This document shows positions 63,473 through 64,000 of a DNA stretch of 64,000 bases, in pieces; the first letter of the stretch is position 1, and every line of letters begins with the position of its first letter. The translations under genes were made by a program, and so were the position numbers. The notes beneath the pieces were generated by a model that was not told the DNA's origin, searched no databases, and saw nothing but the letters and a program-made list of their open reading frames with translations. The DNA is from CBDFGK01 sp965247075 (GTDB taxonomy: Bacteria > Pseudomonadota > Gammaproteobacteria > Pseudomonadales > Halieaceae), in the NCBI GenBank assembly GCA_965247075.1, contig CBDFGK010000002.1, positions 1,178,001-1,242,000 of the forward strand, written 5' to 3'.

Positions 63473-64000
63473 TTGAGCGAAATCAAACGGGTCTGCGTGG
63501 TTGGCGCCGGCGCTATTGGCAGCCTGCTGGTTGGCCATATTGGCGCCCTGGAAGACGTGGAGATGACCGTATTGGTGCGCCGCGAGGAGCACGCTGCCGA
63601 TCTTAATGCCAATGGACTCAAAGTAACCGGCAAGTCAAATCTCAGCGCCCGGGTACTGGCCTCCACCGAACCGGCCGAGTTGGGTGATGTGGACCTGGTT
63701 ATCCTGGCCACCAAGACCACAGCCGTTGCAGCCAGCGTACAAAAATTCCAGGGCTGTTTTTCCAACGCCACGGTAATGATGATTCAAAACGGTCTGGGCT
63801 GCGAACAGGTAGTGCGAGAGCTGGGCGATTGGCCAATCATTGCCGGCCTGACTTTTATGTCCGGCGTGCGCAAATCCGACTGCCATGTCGATTACGAACT
63901 GGACACCCCCACCTGGATTGGCCCCTGGGATGAAGATGCCAGCCGACCGGGCGACGCGTACATCAAGCAGGTAGAGGCATTGATTAACCGCTCTGGTCTT
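63473..64000 (+). CDS. Ketopantoate reductase-family protein (runs off window)
   Basis: The frame starts at a TTG (63473-63475) with GGAGG 7 nt before it and stays open to the window end (176 codons). It begins SEIKRVCVVGAGAIGSLLVG, the ApbA/PanE Rossmann motif, and has DLVILATKTTAV and VMMIQNGLGCEQVVRELG. Family members reduce 2-oxo acids with NADPH, as in pantothenate synthesis (PanE). The catabolic context makes a pathway-specific 2-oxoacid reductase or dehydrogenase plausible. Confidence 0.88.
   Translation, partial: MSEIKRVCVVGAGAIGSLLVGHIGALEDVEMTVLVRREEHAADLNANGLKVTGKSNLSARVLASTEPAELGDVDLVILATKTTAVAASVQKFQGCFSNATVMMIQNGLGCEQVVRELGDWPIIAGLTFMSGVRKSDCHVDYELDTPTWIGPWDEDASRPGDAYIKQVEALINRSGL

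Noticed and set aside
1..64000. CRISPR arrays, tRNA and rRNA genes.
   Set aside because: Reading both strands by eye I found no regularly spaced repeats and no tRNA or rRNA signature. A tRNAscan/Infernal run would be needed to exclude a small RNA gene.

Overview
The window looks like a chromosomal stretch of an aerobic, probably marine gammaproteobacterium. Supporting genes are a monomeric NADP isocitrate dehydrogenase, a complete IscR-headed SUF operon, many acyl-CoA enzymes, a phasin/H1-like protein, a TonB-dependent receptor next to a sulfatase, and a glutaryl-CoA dehydrogenase. The density of insertion sequences, toxin-antitoxin and restriction genes, and genes broken by deletion or point mutation suggests an accessory-rich or decaying genome, such as that of a host-associated (possibly sponge-type) symbiont. 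That lifestyle is inference only.

Layout. 1-8400 is a mobile and defence patchwork: an IS4-type transposase at the edge, an orphan HigA antitoxin, an intact IS630 element, phage remnants, two copies of an IS91-type transposase tail flanking a DUF262/DUF1524 gene and a broken Fic gene, and an intact ISL3 element with an 8-bp target duplication. 8404-12500 holds an acyl-CoA synthetase, and then amtB plus the last codons of a PII gene, lodged between two pieces of a destroyed FAD-linked dehydrogenase. 12398-13035 is a VapBC pair. 13191-19920 is iscR-sufBCDS-sufA-sufT-sufE with a recognisable IscR box. 20075-23302 encodes paired acyl-CoA dehydrogenases and an SDR. 23821-24277 is a phasin-like gene with a strong terminator. 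24404-27783 contains decayed GMC oxidoreductase and MFS genes, and 27831-31196 holds sugar isomerase and Gfo/Idh genes divergent from a LacI regulator across a perfect 26-bp operator palindrome.

31438-33669 is isocitrate dehydrogenase. 33670-35345 is degraded sequence with an ISNCY-type transposase fragment. 35578-40633 is a TonB receptor, sulfatase and nucleoside hydrolase module. 41259-44018 carries a methyltransferase, an unknown gene and gcdH. 44177-50969 is a molybdenum enzyme operon (FdhD, NrfD-like anchor, 4Fe-4S subunit, catalytic subunit) headed by two membrane proteins that contain three copies of one histidine-rich four-helix unit. This is the best candidate here for an undescribed system. 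51109-56289 is a type ISP restriction-modification island with a frameshift and a truncated downstream ATPase. 56698-64000 is a second candidate system: a catabolic cluster (LLM flavin oxidoreductase, HMGL-like aldolase, polysaccharide-deacetylase-type amidohydrolase, M20 deacylase, FAH-family hydrolase) divergent from an AraC regulator and followed by a ketopantoate-reductase-like gene that runs off the window.
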